64,000 nt of DNA from the NCBI RefSeq assembly GCF_024159085.1, contig NZ_JAMZDE010000008.1:62001-126000 (forward strand), read 5' to 3'. Positions 10,201 to 19,221 of the stretch are shown here, in pieces. Under the pieces are notes generated by a model. That model saw nothing but the letters and a program-made list of their open reading frames with translations, was not told where the DNA came from and did no database searches. The number at the start of each line of letters is the position of its first letter. Positions within the stretch are counted from its first letter, which is position 1. The DNA is from Idiomarina rhizosphaerae (GTDB lineage: Bacteria; Pseudomonadota; Gammaproteobacteria; Enterobacterales; Alteromonadaceae). Made by a program: the position numbers and the translations under genes.

Positions 10201-10318
10201 GTACCGGGGTGTTGGTGCTATTGTGATGTTTGGTTTAATCGGCGCAGCATTAGTTACTGTATTTACCCTGCCAGCATTATCTGCGTTGGTACTTAAAGGG
10301 AGGAAGATCAATTCCTAG
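7193..10318 (+). CDS. RND efflux inner-membrane transporter (AcrB/MexF-like superfamily)
   Basis: 1041 residues, the full length of the family. The layout is the standard one: a first membrane helix at about residues 10-29, a large periplasmic loop beginning MIPDLEVRTISVQTQWPGATPQDIE, a bundle of membrane helices around 335-480 containing the GIAFAIGMTLDNTIVV stretch (proton relay region), a second periplasmic loop, and a final bundle around 865-1035 with GFLILMGTVINNPILVVE. Proton-driven export; substrate unknown. The sequence looks more like the broad, poorly defined HAE1 group than AcrB itself. It is co-transcribed with the adaptor gene. Confidence 0.93.
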   Translation: MIEAVIKHKHVTIVAILILCLLGITAASRIPVQMIPDLEVRTISVQTQWPGATPQDIEKEILIEQEEFLRTVPNLQRMESSASNGEASIELDFPFGVDVTETLILVNNALSQVPDYPENVDEPRIFSASFSSNAFMYFRVAPIEDNPKNINMIMMRDYIEDNVRPRMSSVAGVSQVNVSGGAQRQVRILMDKDALIQYNVSVADVRTSINGRNRDTSAGELEQGKRRFLLRTVGRFDSLEEIENTIIRRTGDSLVRLKDVADIDFNHFELNSESWFKGQQVLSLQVQRELGSNVIDIKYAMLEEVERINEELLRPAGMEITLNSDDVRYVESSVQNVLVNLLLGALFATLVMYGLMRSARATLIAVIGIPICTLAGFLGLLLLDRTINVISLAGIAFAIGMTLDNTIVVLESIELERQKGLNPKNAAIEGVKRVWTAVLTSTLTTVMVFLPILFIVQEAGQLYSDIAIAISASIIASMFVSVTLVPLLAAYFPAEAKTKVTDKLTNRIEAVTSRLLRSRKSKLSTVGVTFIAVVAIWWFLMPPAEYLPEGEEAKTFATMSAPPGYNLQTMSAIGDEIRDIFDPALTTENTEVTRSGVTIPALKTMSLSVAPSNIRIIAETRDKSRIDELMEVITQVYERYPGMRAFAAKGSIISSNDGGTRSINVDVGGQELNEVYAAARAIYNRSQEVFNDPRIQSTPNSLTLAQPLLEVRPDWERMSELGLDADSFGYAVSALTDGAFVGEYFQGDDKIDMYLYSNEGTEVTPEMLDDLPLLNVNGRPVVLNAISDVREIVDTSTVRRVDSRRTVTLNIIPPESVALESGVEIVRSEVLQHLREQGVIAADISTQLSGAADQLAETQAALSENYVISIAIIYLLMVAIFAHWGYPLLIMATIPMGISAGIAGLALMNGVGQLLPVVGLQPLSQPFDMITMLGFLILMGTVINNPILVVERAIYLRDKESYSLKEAVQEGLLSRVRPITITTLTTLCGIAPLVFIPGAGTELYRGVGAIVMFGLIGAALVTVFTLPALSALVLKGRKINS

Positions 10319-10351
10319 AAAAATAAGTGCCATTAAGCTACTTTTCTGCTG

Positions 10352-10376
10352 TAAAGATTTTGTAAACTGCCGATAG
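10352..10376 (+). promoter_or_regulatory. possible sigma-28 (FliA) promoter of the chemotaxis receptor
   Basis: TAAAG at 10352-10356 and GCCGATAG at 10369-10376 match the sigma-28 consensus elements (TAAAG and GCCGATAA, 7 of 8 in the latter). The spacing between TAAA and GCCG is 13 bases rather than the usual 15, which weakens the call. Position, 41 bases before the start of a chemoreceptor gene, fits flagellar regulon control. Confidence 0.5.
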
Positions 10377-10417
10377 CCTATTACGAAAGCTTTCCGACGG
10401 TTGAATAAGGAATATTA

Positions 10418-12058
10418 ATGAAAATCGTACAGCAGTTAAGTATCACACAGAGACTTATATCATTATTGGGTATCGCCGCTCTGGGAACCGCCCTGATGGT
10501 TGCCTTTATGATGTTCATCCTTAATAGCTTATTGATTGAAGAAGAAAAACGTAAACTAAACGCCGTACTTGATGCTGCCCACACCATAGTCGACCACTAC
10601 TATCAGGAATATCAGGATGGCAACTTAAGTGAGGCCGAAGCAAAGACTAAAGCGTATGAGCGGCTTGATAATATACGATACGAAGAAAGCGAGTACGTTT
10701 TTACATTGAGTCGTGCCGGCGTTCTGGTACAACACCCTTTTTCCAAGCAATTAGTCGGCAAAGACGTAACCAGCTATGAAGACCCGGAAGGCACAAGACT
10801 GTTTCAGGAGATGGTTCAAAAAGCACGTTCGTCTGATCGCGCAACGGTTGAGTACATCTGGCAAAAAGGCAGCAATGCCAACAACCTGGTGCCTAAGATT
10901 AGCCGAATTAGAGTATTTGAACCCTGGAATTTGATTATGGGTACAGGTCAGTACACTGACAATATTACCGACATGTTATGGCAGGAGTTCTTTAAACTCG
11001 CCGGATTAGCAGCCGTTCTGGCAATCCCTCTTCTATTAGTGTTTTTGCTTATTATACGCAGCATTACTCGTCCGTTAGCGACGATTAATAGTGCCATGTT
11101 TGATATCGCCGAGGGCGAAGGTGACTTAACCCGCAGACTAGACGATTCAGGTTCTGATGAGCTTGCCCGACTTGCAAAGTCATTCAACACCTTTGTCCAC
11201 AAAATTCAGCAACTTGTTCAAAGTGTGCAGGAAAGTGCAAGAAATGAGAGCGAAGCTGCGAGTCAGCTGACTGAGTTGTCGGGTACCAGCAGCCGTCAAA
11301 GTGATGAGCTTAGTTCGCAAACAAGTTCTGTAGCGACAGCCATTACTGAATTGTCTTCCTCAGCTTCAGAGGTTGCTGATCACGCCCGTCAGGCGGCCGA
11401 CTCGGCTAATACGGCAGACGAAGAAGCTGGGCGCTCAGCTATTATCGTACGAGAATCCGTTAATAATATTGAAGCACTGACCTCTGAGCTGGGTAAAGCC
11501 GGCGAAAAAGCGCGTCTGTTGCAAGACGGCTCGGACAAAATTGGAAACATACTCGGCGTTATTGTTGCAATAGCAGAGCAAACCAATTTACTGGCGTTAA
11601 ATGCCGCTATTGAGGCTGCTCGCGCCGGCGATGCCGGACGCGGGTTTGCGGTCGTTGCCGATGAAGTCAGAACGCTGGCAACCCGAACTCAGCATTCAAC
11701 TGATGAAATTTCTTCAATTGTGGAAAGTATCCAGGGTGCGATTAAAGACGTGAGCCAGATCATCAGCGATGTTGAACGTCGCTCGGCCTCGACAAATGAA
11801 GAAGCTCTGAAAGCCGAGCAAGCAATAAGTCAAATTCAGGAAGCCGTTGCGAATATATCGAGCATGAATATACAAATCGCTTCTGCGACCGACGAGCAGA
11901 GTCGGGTAACTAAAGATTTGAACGAGAATATCACTGGCATTTCTGACCTTTCTCAGGCCAATCAGGACGCTAATACACGCGTTGCTGAAGTCAGTCGGGA
12001 TCTGAGTAAAAACAGTATTGATTTGAGTCAACTTGTCAGTCGGTTTAAGACAAAATAA
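10418..12058 (+). CDS. methyl-accepting chemotaxis protein with periplasmic Cache sensor
   Basis: 546 residues. A membrane helix (about 13-36) is followed by a periplasmic sensor of about 150 residues with the single-Cache features seen in [16 protein letters not shown] and [15 protein letters not shown], then a second helix (about 190-212), a HAMP domain (about 213-266), and a long coiled-coil signalling domain. The conserved hairpin tip [20 protein letters not shown] lies near 393-412 and is the CheA/CheW contact site. Ligand unknown; sCache_2 sensors often bind small carboxylates. AAGGA lies 6 bases upstream of the ATG. A stem-loop follows the gene. Confidence 0.94.
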   Translation: MKIVQQLSITQRLISLLGIAALGTALMVAFMMFILNSLLIEEEKRKLNAVLDAAHTIVDHYYQEYQDGNLSEAEAKTKAYERLDNIRYEESEYVFTLSRAGVLVQHPFSKQLVGKDVTSYEDPEGTRLFQEMVQKARSSDRATVEYIWQKGSNANNLVPKISRIRVFEPWNLIMGTGQYTDNITDMLWQEFFKLAGLAAVLAIPLLLVFLLIIRSITRPLATINSAMFDIAEGEGDLTRRLDDSGSDELARLAKSFNTFVHKIQQLVQSVQESARNESEAASQLTELSGTSSRQSDELSSQTSSVATAITELSSSASEVADHARQAADSANTADEEAGRSAIIVRESVNNIEALTSELGKAGEKARLLQDGSDKIGNILGVIVAIAEQTNLLALNAAIEAARAGDAGRGFAVVADEVRTLATRTQHSTDEISSIVESIQGAIKDVSQIISDVERRSASTNEEALKAEQAISQIQEAVANISSMNIQIASATDEQSRVTKDLNENITGISDLSQANQDANTRVAEVSRDLSKNSIDLSQLVSRFKTK

Positions 12059-12067
12059 CCTTAAAAA

Positions 12068-12096
12068 TACAGGGGATACTGGTAATCTCCCCTGTA
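12068..12096 (+). terminator. stem-loop after the chemoreceptor gene
   Basis: TACAGGGGA at 12068-12076 pairs perfectly with TCCCCTGTA at 12088-12096 around an 11-base loop. The following bases (CCTTTC) are only weakly T-rich, so termination may be partial. Confidence 0.6.
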
Positions 12097-12123
12097 CCTT
12101 TCAACTCACAAGACGTAAAATAA

Positions 12124-12204
12124 ATGCACTTTTACATGGATTGTGTCTGTCTGGTAAAAGTCACCTTTTTCCTGATCTTACATCACTGCGGATTTAAAAG
12201 ATGA
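12124..12204 (+). CDS. candidate 26-codon leader ORF upstream of ccoN
   Basis: An ATG at 12124 opens a 26-codon frame, starting MHFYMDCVC and ending HHCGFKR, whose TGA (12202-12204) overlaps the ccoN ATG as ATGA. It has three cysteines and a run of hydrophobic residues. No good ribosome site is seen before it, so it may be chance. If translated it would couple to ccoN. Confidence 0.25.
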   Translation: MHFYMDCVCLVKVTFFLILHHCGFKR

Positions 12205-13637
12205 GTCAAACAATTCCACAACAACCGATCGAATATAATATGAAAGTCGTCCGGCAGTTTACTGTCATGACGATTATTTGGGGTATCGTCGGTATGTCTG
12301 TAGGCGTATTGATAGCTGCCCAGCTTGTCTGGCCAGAGCTTAACTTCAATACTCCCTGGCTAACCTACTCCCGTCTTCGCCCGCTGCATACAAATGCTGT
12401 TATTTTCGCGTTTGGTACCAGTGCTCTTTTTGCCACCTCTTATTATGTTGTTCAGAAAACGTGTAGAGTGAGCTTGTTCTCAGACAAGTTAGCAGCTTTC
12501 ACTTTCTGGGGGTGGCAGGCCGTTATAGTGGCAGCCGTTATTACTCTGCCTATGGGCCTTACCAGTACGAAAGAATACGCTGAACTTGAGTGGCCTATCG
12601 ACATTTTAATTACTGTCGTCTGGGTGGCTTACTTAATCGTCTTCTTCGGCACACTGGCTATTCGTAAAACATCACACATTTATGTGGCTAACTGGTTCTA
12701 CGGTGGTTTCATTATCGTTATCGCCATGCTGCATATTGTGAACAGCTTCGCTATACCAGTGTCGTTTACCAAGTCCTATTCAATCTATTCAGGTGCTGTC
12801 GATGCCATGGTTCAATGGTGGTACGGGCATAACGCGGTAGGTTTCCTACTGACCGCTGGCTTCCTGGGTATGATGTATTACTTTGTACCGAAGCAAGCTG
12901 AGCGCCCTGTTTACTCTTACCGCTTGTCGGTTGTTCACTTCTGGGCGTTAATTTCCCTTTATATTTGGGCCGGACCTCACCATTTACACTATACCGCGTT
13001 ACCAGACTGGACTCAGTCAGTTGGTATGGTCATGTCTGTTATCCTGTTCGTTCCTTCATGGGGCGGTATGATTAACGGTATTATGACGTTATCTGGTGCA
13101 TGGCATAAGCTGCGAACCGACCCAATTCTGCGTTTCTTAATTGTTTCTCTGTCATTCTACGGTATGTCGACTTTCGAAGGCCCGATGATGGCAATCAAAT
13201 CAGTGAACGCACTTTCTCACTACACTGACTGGACTGTGGGTCACGTACACTCTGGTGCTTTAGGCTGGGTTGCAATGATCACTATCGGCTCTATGTACTA
13301 CCTGGTACCACGCCTGTTCAACCAGAAAGAAATTCACAGCATTAAGCTGGTGAACGTTCATTTCTGGCTACACACTATTGGCGTTGTTTTCTACATCGTC
13401 TCAATGTGGATTTCAGGTGTGATGCAAGGTCTTATGTGGCGTGCGACAAACTCTGACGGAACCTTAACTTACAGTTTCGTAGAGAGTGTTCAAGCATCAT
13501 ACCCATTCTGGACAGGCCGTTTTATCGGTGGTGTTTTCATTGTAATTGGTATGTTGCTGATGGCTTATAACTGTTATCAGACAATTCGTGCCGGCCGTCG
13601 TGAGACAGCTGCAGGCAACGTCGTACAAACTGCCTGA
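12201..13637 (+). CDS. ccoN: cbb3-type cytochrome c oxidase subunit I
   Basis: 478 residues with about 12 membrane helices. This is the catalytic heme-copper subunit that reduces oxygen and pumps protons. The heme and copper ligands are recognisable: [10 protein letters not shown] near 53-62, [10 protein letters not shown] near 208, and [13 protein letters not shown] near 258. Length matches the CcoN family. It starts the ccoNOQP operon, with ccoO 11 bases after its stop. Promoter elements are not clear; a TGAT-N5-ATCA sequence upstream is one base too wide for a standard FNR box. Used for high-affinity respiration at low oxygen. Confidence 0.97.
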   Translation: MSQTIPQQPIEYNMKVVRQFTVMTIIWGIVGMSVGVLIAAQLVWPELNFNTPWLTYSRLRPLHTNAVIFAFGTSALFATSYYVVQKTCRVSLFSDKLAAFTFWGWQAVIVAAVITLPMGLTSTKEYAELEWPIDILITVVWVAYLIVFFGTLAIRKTSHIYVANWFYGGFIIVIAMLHIVNSFAIPVSFTKSYSIYSGAVDAMVQWWYGHNAVGFLLTAGFLGMMYYFVPKQAERPVYSYRLSVVHFWALISLYIWAGPHHLHYTALPDWTQSVGMVMSVILFVPSWGGMINGIMTLSGAWHKLRTDPILRFLIVSLSFYGMSTFEGPMMAIKSVNALSHYTDWTVGHVHSGALGWVAMITIGSMYYLVPRLFNQKEIHSIKLVNVHFWLHTIGVVFYIVSMWISGVMQGLMWRATNSDGTLTYSFVESVQASYPFWTGRFIGGVFIVIGMLLMAYNCYQTIRAGRRETAAGNVVQTA

Positions 13638-13648
13638 GGGAGAGAATA

Positions 13649-14269
13649 ATGAGTCGTTTTAAACACGAATTTGTTGAAAAGAACTTAGGTTGGTTGTCAA
13701 TTTTAATGATCATTGCGGTTTCTATCGGTGGGTTAGTAGAAATTACTCCCCTGCTGTTTCAAAACCAGACCAATGAACCCATAAAAGGTTTGCAGCCATA
13801 CACCGCGTTAGAGCTTGAAGGTCGCGACATTTATATGCGCGAAGGTTGTAACAACTGCCACAGCCAGATGATTCGTCCTTTCCGTGCAGAAACGGAGCGT
13901 TACGGACACTACTCATTAGCTGGTGAGCACGTTTGGGAATTCCCTCACCTTTGGGGTTCTAAACGTACAGGTCCTGATCTGGCTCGTGTGGGAGACCGTT
14001 ACAGCGATGAATGGCATCACGTGCATTTAATGAACCCTCGTAATGTGGTTCCTGAATCTAATATGCCAGCGTTCCCTTGGCTTGCAGAAAACAAGCTAAC
14101 GGGTGAGTACACTGCCAAGAAGATGGAAGTTATGCGGACATTGGGCGTTCCTTACGAAGATGAGGACATAGCCGGTGCAAAAGAAGCCGTTCAGGGTAAG
14201 ACTGAAATGGAGGCGCTTATCGCTTACTTACAATCTCTTGGCACAACGCTACAGCAGGCTGATAAGTAA
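13649..14269 (+). CDS. ccoO: cbb3-type cytochrome c oxidase subunit II (monoheme cytochrome c)
   Basis: 206 residues with one N-terminal membrane helix (about 15-35) and a single heme c motif GCNNCHSQM near residues 68-76, followed by the conserved [12 protein letters not shown] and [14 protein letters not shown] blocks. It takes electrons from CcoP and passes them to the CcoN active site. A GGGAGAGA ribosome site precedes the ATG. Its TAA overlaps the ccoQ ATG by one base (TAATG). Confidence 0.97.
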   Translation: MSRFKHEFVEKNLGWLSILMIIAVSIGGLVEITPLLFQNQTNEPIKGLQPYTALELEGRDIYMREGCNNCHSQMIRPFRAETERYGHYSLAGEHVWEFPHLWGSKRTGPDLARVGDRYSDEWHHVHLMNPRNVVPESNMPAFPWLAENKLTGEYTAKKMEVMRTLGVPYEDEDIAGAKEAVQGKTEMEALIAYLQSLGTTLQQADK

Positions 14270-14451
14270 TGGATTACGGAACTTGGCGCGGCGTGTTCAG
14301 CCTGATCATACTGGCAATTTTCATTGCCATCGTGGCCTGGGCGTTCAGTCGCCGTACAAAAAAACAATTTGATGATGCGGCTAATTCTATATTTGAGGAC
14401 GAATCATCAATAGATAACAGCGACAAACCGGAGTCGAAGAAAGATGAGTAG
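14269..14451 (+). CDS. ccoQ: cbb3-type oxidase small subunit CcoQ
   Basis: 60 residues: one membrane helix near residues 8-28 (LIILAIFIAIVAWAF) followed by a charged cytoplasmic tail with many D, E and K. This is the expected plan for CcoQ, which stabilises the assembled oxidase. It overlaps ccoO by 1 base and ccoP by 8 bases, so translation is tightly coupled through the operon. Confidence 0.93.
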   Translation: MDYGTWRGVFSLIILAIFIAIVAWAFSRRTKKQFDDAANSIFEDESSIDNSDKPESKKDE

Positions 14452-15397
14452 CTTCTGGAGTGCATGGATAATTGTTTTAACGCTGGCCACCTTAGTGGTA
14501 TTAATTTGGCTACTGCGCTGGAACATGAAAAATTACACTCACATCGAAGAAGGTCAGGAAATGGACCACGAATTCGATGGGATTGTAGAATTAAACAACC
14601 CTCTTCCTAAATGGTGGACCTATTTGTTCTGGGCCTGCTTTGTATGGGGCTTTATATACTTGGCTCTATACCCTGGGCTTGGCAACTTCAACGGCTTGCT
14701 TGACTGGAAAAGCTCGAATCAGGATGTTCAGTCCTTAGCAGAGTCTCGTCAGGCAATGGAAGAAGCCCATGAGAAAGGGATGATTGTTGAGTATGACCGT
14801 GCCGTTCGTGCGGCGGAAGAAAAGTATGGCCCTATTTTTGCAGCATTTGCAGAGCAGCCAATTGAAGAGTTGGCTAAAAATGAAGATGCGCTAGATGTTG
14901 GTCAACGTTTGTTCCTGCAAAACTGCGCGCAGTGTCATGGCTCGAACGCGATGGGTGGTCAAGGCTTCCCTAACCTGACAGACGACGACTGGCTGTATGG
15001 TGGTGAACCAAGTAATATAAAAACCACCTTGCGTGAAGGTCGCCAGGGCAATATGCCAGCATTTGGTGAGCAGTTCAGCGATAAAGAAATTAATGAACTA
15101 GCCAACTATGTCGCCAGCTTAAGCGGTCGTGAACGTGATGCCGATTTAGTCGAAGCCGGCAAAGCAAACTTCGCGGTTTGTAGTGCGTGTCACGGAGCTG
15201 ATGGTAAAGGTAACCAGCAGCTTGGTGCGCCAAACTTAACTGACGATGTATGGCTTTATGGTGGTTCAATTAATAAAATTGAAGAAACGCTGACGCATGG
15301 TCGTAACGGTGTTATGCCCAAATGGAAAAACATTCTGGGTGAAGATAAAATTCACGTTATTTCAGCTTATGTCTACAGCTTATCTAACGACGAATAA
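14444..15397 (+). CDS. ccoP: cbb3-type cytochrome c oxidase subunit III (diheme cytochrome c)
   Basis: 317 residues. Two membrane helices lie near residues 8-24 and 55-77, flanking the conserved DGIVELNNPLPKWW stretch, then two cytochrome c domains with heme motifs CAQCH near 162-166 and CSACH near 246-250. The two domains look like a duplication: each is followed by a NLTDD-WLYGG block. CcoP accepts electrons from soluble cytochrome c. It ends the structural operon and is followed at once by a strong terminator. Confidence 0.97.
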   Translation: MSSFWSAWIIVLTLATLVVLIWLLRWNMKNYTHIEEGQEMDHEFDGIVELNNPLPKWWTYLFWACFVWGFIYLALYPGLGNFNGLLDWKSSNQDVQSLAESRQAMEEAHEKGMIVEYDRAVRAAEEKYGPIFAAFAEQPIEELAKNEDALDVGQRLFLQNCAQCHGSNAMGGQGFPNLTDDDWLYGGEPSNIKTTLREGRQGNMPAFGEQFSDKEINELANYVASLSGRERDADLVEAGKANFAVCSACHGADGKGNQQLGAPNLTDDVWLYGGSINKIEETLTHGRNGVMPKWKNILGEDKIHVISAYVYSLSNDE

Positions 15398-15411
15398 AAC
15401 CTAGTAAACAC

Positions 15412-15436
15412 AGCCCCGCTACGGCGGGGCTTTTTG
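15412..15436 (+). terminator. Rho-independent terminator of ccoNOQP
   Basis: AGCCCCGC (15412-15419) pairs with GCGGGGCT (15424-15431) around TACG, a UNCG-type tetraloop closed by C-G, followed by a run of T. This is a very stable terminator between ccoP and fixH. Confidence 0.93.
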
Positions 15437-15450
15437 TATGAGGTCTCATT

Positions 15451-15948
15451 ATGATTCAACCCTGGTATAAGCAGTTCTGGCCATGGTTTCTTATTTCCCT
15501 CCCCGTTACTGTTATGATCGTCTGTGGCGTTATTATTTATCTGTCCGTATCTCAGGGCGGCGTTTCCATGGTGGTTGATGACTACTACAAACGCGGCAAA
15601 ACCATCAACGCAATTATCGAGCATGTTGAGGAAGCACAGCGCCGTAATATCTCTTTTGAGTTTACCGCTAACAATGGCTTGTTTACTCTTAAATATGCAT
15701 CTGGACAGCCGGAAGAGTTGTCAGCCCTAAGAGTATATTTTATTCACGCGACGCAAGATGAAAAAGACTTTACCCGTATGTTGACGGTCGCTTCAGATGG
15801 TACCTATCGTGCAGATATTCCTGAAGAGATAGAAGGCAAGTGGACTATAACCGTTGAGCCTTTTAATGAGGTGTGGAAAGTAAGCGAAAAATATCAACTA
15901 CCAAAATCCGAGTTGACTAAACTTCGTCCGTTATTATACGGAGTTTGA
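15451..15948 (+). CDS. ccoH: FixH-family protein (cbb3 oxidase assembly)
   Basis: 165 residues with one N-terminal membrane helix (about 10-33) and a periplasmic domain. The DDYYKRGKTIN stretch just after the helix is typical of FixH. Its place between the oxidase operon and the copper ATPase gene supports a role in cbb3 assembly, probably linked to copper delivery to CcoN. It is separated from ccoP by a terminator and from ccoI by only 4 bases, so it heads the assembly operon. An ATGAGG sequence 12 bases before the ATG may serve as ribosome site. Confidence 0.9.
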   Translation: MIQPWYKQFWPWFLISLPVTVMIVCGVIIYLSVSQGGVSMVVDDYYKRGKTINAIIEHVEEAQRRNISFEFTANNGLFTLKYASGQPEELSALRVYFIHATQDEKDFTRMLTVASDGTYRADIPEEIEGKWTITVEPFNEVWKVSEKYQLPKSELTKLRPLLYGV

Positions 15949-15952
15949 TTGA

Positions 15953-18331
15953 ATGGAATGTTTTCATTGCCTGCAGCCGGTTCCCAAAGGGGTTAATCTT
16001 GCTGTTGAGTACAAAGGTTCTGAGAAACCGGTCTGTTGTGCTGGATGTCAAGCTGTGGCACAAACCATCATTCAGCACAACTTGCACGCTTATTACGAAC
16101 ACAGAGACACATCTCAATTACAGGAATCCCCTGTTCTTCCCGAAGAATTAAATGATTTAGATCTCTACGACAATCCTGATTTACAAAAAGAATTTGTAAG
16201 ACATGAAGGAGCCGACACCGAACTGGCAACTCTGACCGTAGAGAATATTACCTGTGGCGCCTGTGGCTGGCTAATTGAACGTGAGTTGCTGCGTCTTGAA
16301 GGTGTACAAAAAGCTGTGGTTAATGTTACCAGCCGCCGGGTGCAGGTTAGCTGGTCTCCTGGTCAATTAAAATTAAGCGATATTTTAAGAGTTTTAGCCA
16401 ATATTGGATACAAGGCTCTGCCCTTCCAGCCCAATGAAGCCGAGCAACAATATGCAAGGCAGCGAAAGAGTTATATCCGTCGATTAGGCGTAGCTGGCAT
16501 TGCCACTATGCAGGTTATGATGATTGCCTTTGGCCTGTATTTCGGCGTCGTCAGCGACTTATCACCTGACTTACAACGCTTTCTCTGGAGCGTCAGTCTG
16601 ATTTTCGCGACCCCGGTTATTCTTTATAGCGCACAACCTTTTTATGCAGGTGCCTTAAGAGCTTTACAGGCATCGCGTTTGAATATGGACATCCCCGTCA
16701 GTATCGCTTTATTAGGTGCCTACAGTGCCAGTGTGTACGCGACAATAACCAATACGGGCGAAGTTTACTTTGAATCTATATCCATGTTTACTTTCTTCTT
16801 GTTGACGGGCCGTTTTTTGGAGTTACTGGCAAAAGAACGGGCATTAAAATTTGCCACTAACCGTCTGACCTTACTGCCTAAGCTGGCTAACCGTGAAACT
16901 CCCGAGGGCTATGAATCCGTTGCTATTAAATTATTGGAAACCGGTGACATTATTCGTGTGAAAGCTGGCGAAACTATTCCTGCAGACGGAGAGTTACTGA
17001 ACAAGCAAGCTCAGGTTGATGAAAGCTTATTGACCGGAGAAAGCCTGCCCAGATCAAAAAAACTTGGCGACGCGGTTATTGCCGGCAGTATTAACCAACA
17101 CTCTCCAATACGGATAAAAGTAACAGCAACCGCTCAGCAAACGGTTTTGGCAGGTATTATTGCAATGCAGGATTCTGCTTTAGCGGTTAAACCCAAGGCA
17201 CAGCAAGTTATCGATAAACTGGCGGGCTATTTCATTGCTGCAATTTTAACCGTTGCCGTTATTACCTATTTTAGCTGGTGGTGGATCCAGCCCGATCACG
17301 CCCTGTGGGTTACTTTGGCTGTTTTAGTTGCCACCTGCCCTTGCGCTTTGTCTCTTGCCGCACCGACAGCATTAACCGGCATTATTCATAGACTAAACAG
17401 AGATGGTATTTTATTAAAAGGCTCGGATGTCCTTGAGTCAGTTAAACACCTGAATAAAGTGTGTCTGGATAAAACAGGCACCTTAACGGAGGGAAAGTTT
17501 CGGCTGGTTGAGCGAAAAGACTACATAGACTCCGAGACCGTTGATAAACTGGTTAGCGGACTGGAGCTTTTTTCTGAGCACCCTCTTTCGGTTCCGTTAA
17601 GCCAACTGTCGGAGACCCCGGCGTCATTTCAGGATGTCACTAACGAGATGGGGTTTGGTCTACAAGGCAAACTTGATGGTCAGTTATACCGTGCAGGTAG
17701 TGAAAGTTATATTCAGCAATGGCATCCGGAGTTTAAAGCGATTAATAAGCACCAGGTAGTCATTGCCAGTAAAGAACGCGTTTTGGCCGAGTTCAGGGTG
17801 GAAGATCAAATAAGAGAAGGTGCCGCTGAAACCATTAATTGGTTAAAAAATAACGGTTATCAACCCATTATTCTAAGCGGAGATAGCGAATCGAGAGTTC
17901 AGTCTCTTGCCCATGAACTCGGAATAACGGAATATCACAGCGCTCTAAAACCAGAAGATAAGCTCGCTTTTGTCACGGCTCAACAAGAAGCCGGGAATAC
18001 GGTCTGGATGGTCGGTGACGGCATCAACGACAGCCCGGTTCTGGCAAAAGCTGACCTTTCGATGACGTTTTCTCAGGCTTCTGATTTAGCGCAAACCGCG
18101 GCGGACGTGGTGTTAATGTCTGAATCTCTGAACCAAATTAGAGTTGTAATAGAAAGCGCACTCAAAACACGCCAGATCATGAAACAGAATTTCATTTGGG
18201 CATTGGTGTATAATGTTTCTGTATTACCTGTAGCTGCTATCGGAATGATTGCTCCCTGGGCAGCAGCACTTGGTATGTCGCTTAGTTCTCTTCTGGTAAT
18301 AGGAAACTCTCTAAGGTTGTATCGAAAATGA
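15953..18331 (+). CDS. ccoI: copper-translocating P-type ATPase for cbb3 oxidase assembly (CcoI/FixI)
   Basis: 792 residues. The N-terminus has a cysteine-rich module (CFHC at 3-6, CCAGC near 24-28) typical of CcoI, then a heavy-metal-associated domain with CGAC near 101-104. Eight membrane helices are expected; the sixth holds the ion-binding CPC in ATCPCALSLAAPTAL near 463-465. Catalytic parts are complete: DKTGTLTEG near 506 (phosphorylated Asp), SEHPLS near 542 and GDGINDSPVL near 690. It exports copper to the periplasm for insertion into CcoN rather than for resistance. It overlaps ccoS by 4 bases. Confidence 0.95.
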   Translation: MECFHCLQPVPKGVNLAVEYKGSEKPVCCAGCQAVAQTIIQHNLHAYYEHRDTSQLQESPVLPEELNDLDLYDNPDLQKEFVRHEGADTELATLTVENITCGACGWLIERELLRLEGVQKAVVNVTSRRVQVSWSPGQLKLSDILRVLANIGYKALPFQPNEAEQQYARQRKSYIRRLGVAGIATMQVMMIAFGLYFGVVSDLSPDLQRFLWSVSLIFATPVILYSAQPFYAGALRALQASRLNMDIPVSIALLGAYSASVYATITNTGEVYFESISMFTFFLLTGRFLELLAKERALKFATNRLTLLPKLANRETPEGYESVAIKLLETGDIIRVKAGETIPADGELLNKQAQVDESLLTGESLPRSKKLGDAVIAGSINQHSPIRIKVTATAQQTVLAGIIAMQDSALAVKPKAQQVIDKLAGYFIAAILTVAVITYFSWWWIQPDHALWVTLAVLVATCPCALSLAAPTALTGIIHRLNRDGILLKGSDVLESVKHLNKVCLDKTGTLTEGKFRLVERKDYIDSETVDKLVSGLELFSEHPLSVPLSQLSETPASFQDVTNEMGFGLQGKLDGQLYRAGSESYIQQWHPEFKAINKHQVVIASKERVLAEFRVEDQIREGAAETINWLKNNGYQPIILSGDSESRVQSLAHELGITEYHSALKPEDKLAFVTAQQEAGNTVWMVGDGINDSPVLAKADLSMTFSQASDLAQTAADVVLMSESLNQIRVVIESALKTRQIMKQNFIWALVYNVSVLPVAAIGMIAPWAAALGMSLSSLLVIGNSLRLYRK

Positions 18332-18513
18332 GTGTAATTTACGCATTAATTCCCATCGCTATAATTTTCGTTATTATCGCTGTTGCGGTCTTTTTCTGGG
18401 CGGTACGTTCCGACCAGTTTGAGGACATCGAACGTCAGGGACTCAATATTCTGATGGACGACGAAGATAACACCAATAAAGCTGATGATGAGTCCGATAA
18501 ACCCAAGCGCTGA
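18328..18513 (+). CDS. ccoS: cbb3 oxidase maturation protein CcoS
   Basis: 61 residues: one membrane helix at about 5-27 and the family hallmark FFWAVRSDQFEDIERQG, followed by an acidic tail. CcoS is needed for heme and copper insertion into the oxidase. It overlaps ccoI at its start (ATGA) and the SafE-like gene at its end by 29 bases. Confidence 0.94.
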   Translation: MSVIYALIPIAIIFVIIAVAVFFWAVRSDQFEDIERQGLNILMDDEDNTNKADDESDKPKR

Positions 18514-19153
18514 TCTCGTCACGGCGTTCCTTATGGGGCTGGCCGGCGCCGGGCATTGCTTAATGATGTGCGGCGGTATTGCCAGCGCTATGGGTATTAA
18601 TACCCGACCCTACCATGTCTGGCTGTATAACTTAGGTCGAGTGTGTTCTTACATGCTTATTGGAGCCTTGGTTGGCGGCGCTATTGGCTTGTTTGCTCCG
18701 GAAGGTGGTTATACAACAATCATTCTTCGCTGGTTAGCCGTTGCTTTTCTCCTCTTGCTCGGGCTGTATTTTACCGGATGGTTTTCAGGACTGGTGTATC
18801 TGGAGAAGTCAGCCCGCCCAATTTGGCAGAAAATACAGCCTCTGGCCGCAAAACTCAGAAATAAACCGGGTATTTTTGCCACCTTCTTTGCTGGGGCTTT
18901 ATGGGGCTGGTTGCCCTGCGGTATGGTCTATAGTGCCCTCAGCTGGGCAGCTTTAAGCGGTTCAGCTAGCGGCGGTGCTCTAACAATGGCTGCGTTTGGT
19001 CTGGGAACCTTGCCGGCAATGATAGCCGCCGGACATTTCAGTCAATTCCTGCACCGCTTTTTACGCGCCCAGGGCGTGCGTACAGCTATGGGTGTTTTGC
19101 TCATAATCTATGCTTTATGGAGCATGTTGACCTTAATCAAACCTTTTTTCTAA
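18485..19153 (+). CDS. SafE/TauE-like membrane protein of the cbb3 cluster
   Basis: 222 residues and about six membrane helices. The GLAGAGHCLMMCGGIASAMG stretch near residues 15-34, with a Cys-containing MCGG, and WGWLPCGMVYSAL near 140 are typical of the 'sulfite exporter TauE/SafE' type proteins that lie in cco assembly clusters, sometimes labelled CcoH-like; copper handling has been suggested because of the His-Cys-Met residues. The first ATG overlaps ccoS by 29 bases in another frame; the ATGATG pair makes the exact start uncertain by one codon. It is the last gene of the assembly operon. Confidence 0.85.
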   Translation: MMSPINPSADLVTAFLMGLAGAGHCLMMCGGIASAMGINTRPYHVWLYNLGRVCSYMLIGALVGGAIGLFAPEGGYTTIILRWLAVAFLLLLGLYFTGWFSGLVYLEKSARPIWQKIQPLAAKLRNKPGIFATFFAGALWGWLPCGMVYSALSWAALSGSASGGALTMAAFGLGTLPAMIAAGHFSQFLHRFLRAQGVRTAMGVLLIIYALWSMLTLIKPFF

Positions 19154-19221
19154 TAAAGCCTGCAAAGCGTTTTGCTTTCGTCTAATCTTAAGAATGAACA
19201 TAGATTAATTACGAGGTCAGT

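Noticed and set aside
12173-12185. FNR-like box TGAT-N5-ATCA before ccoN
   Set aside because: The FNR consensus has 4 bases between the half-sites (TTGAT-N4-ATCAA); here there are 5, and the outer T and A are missing.
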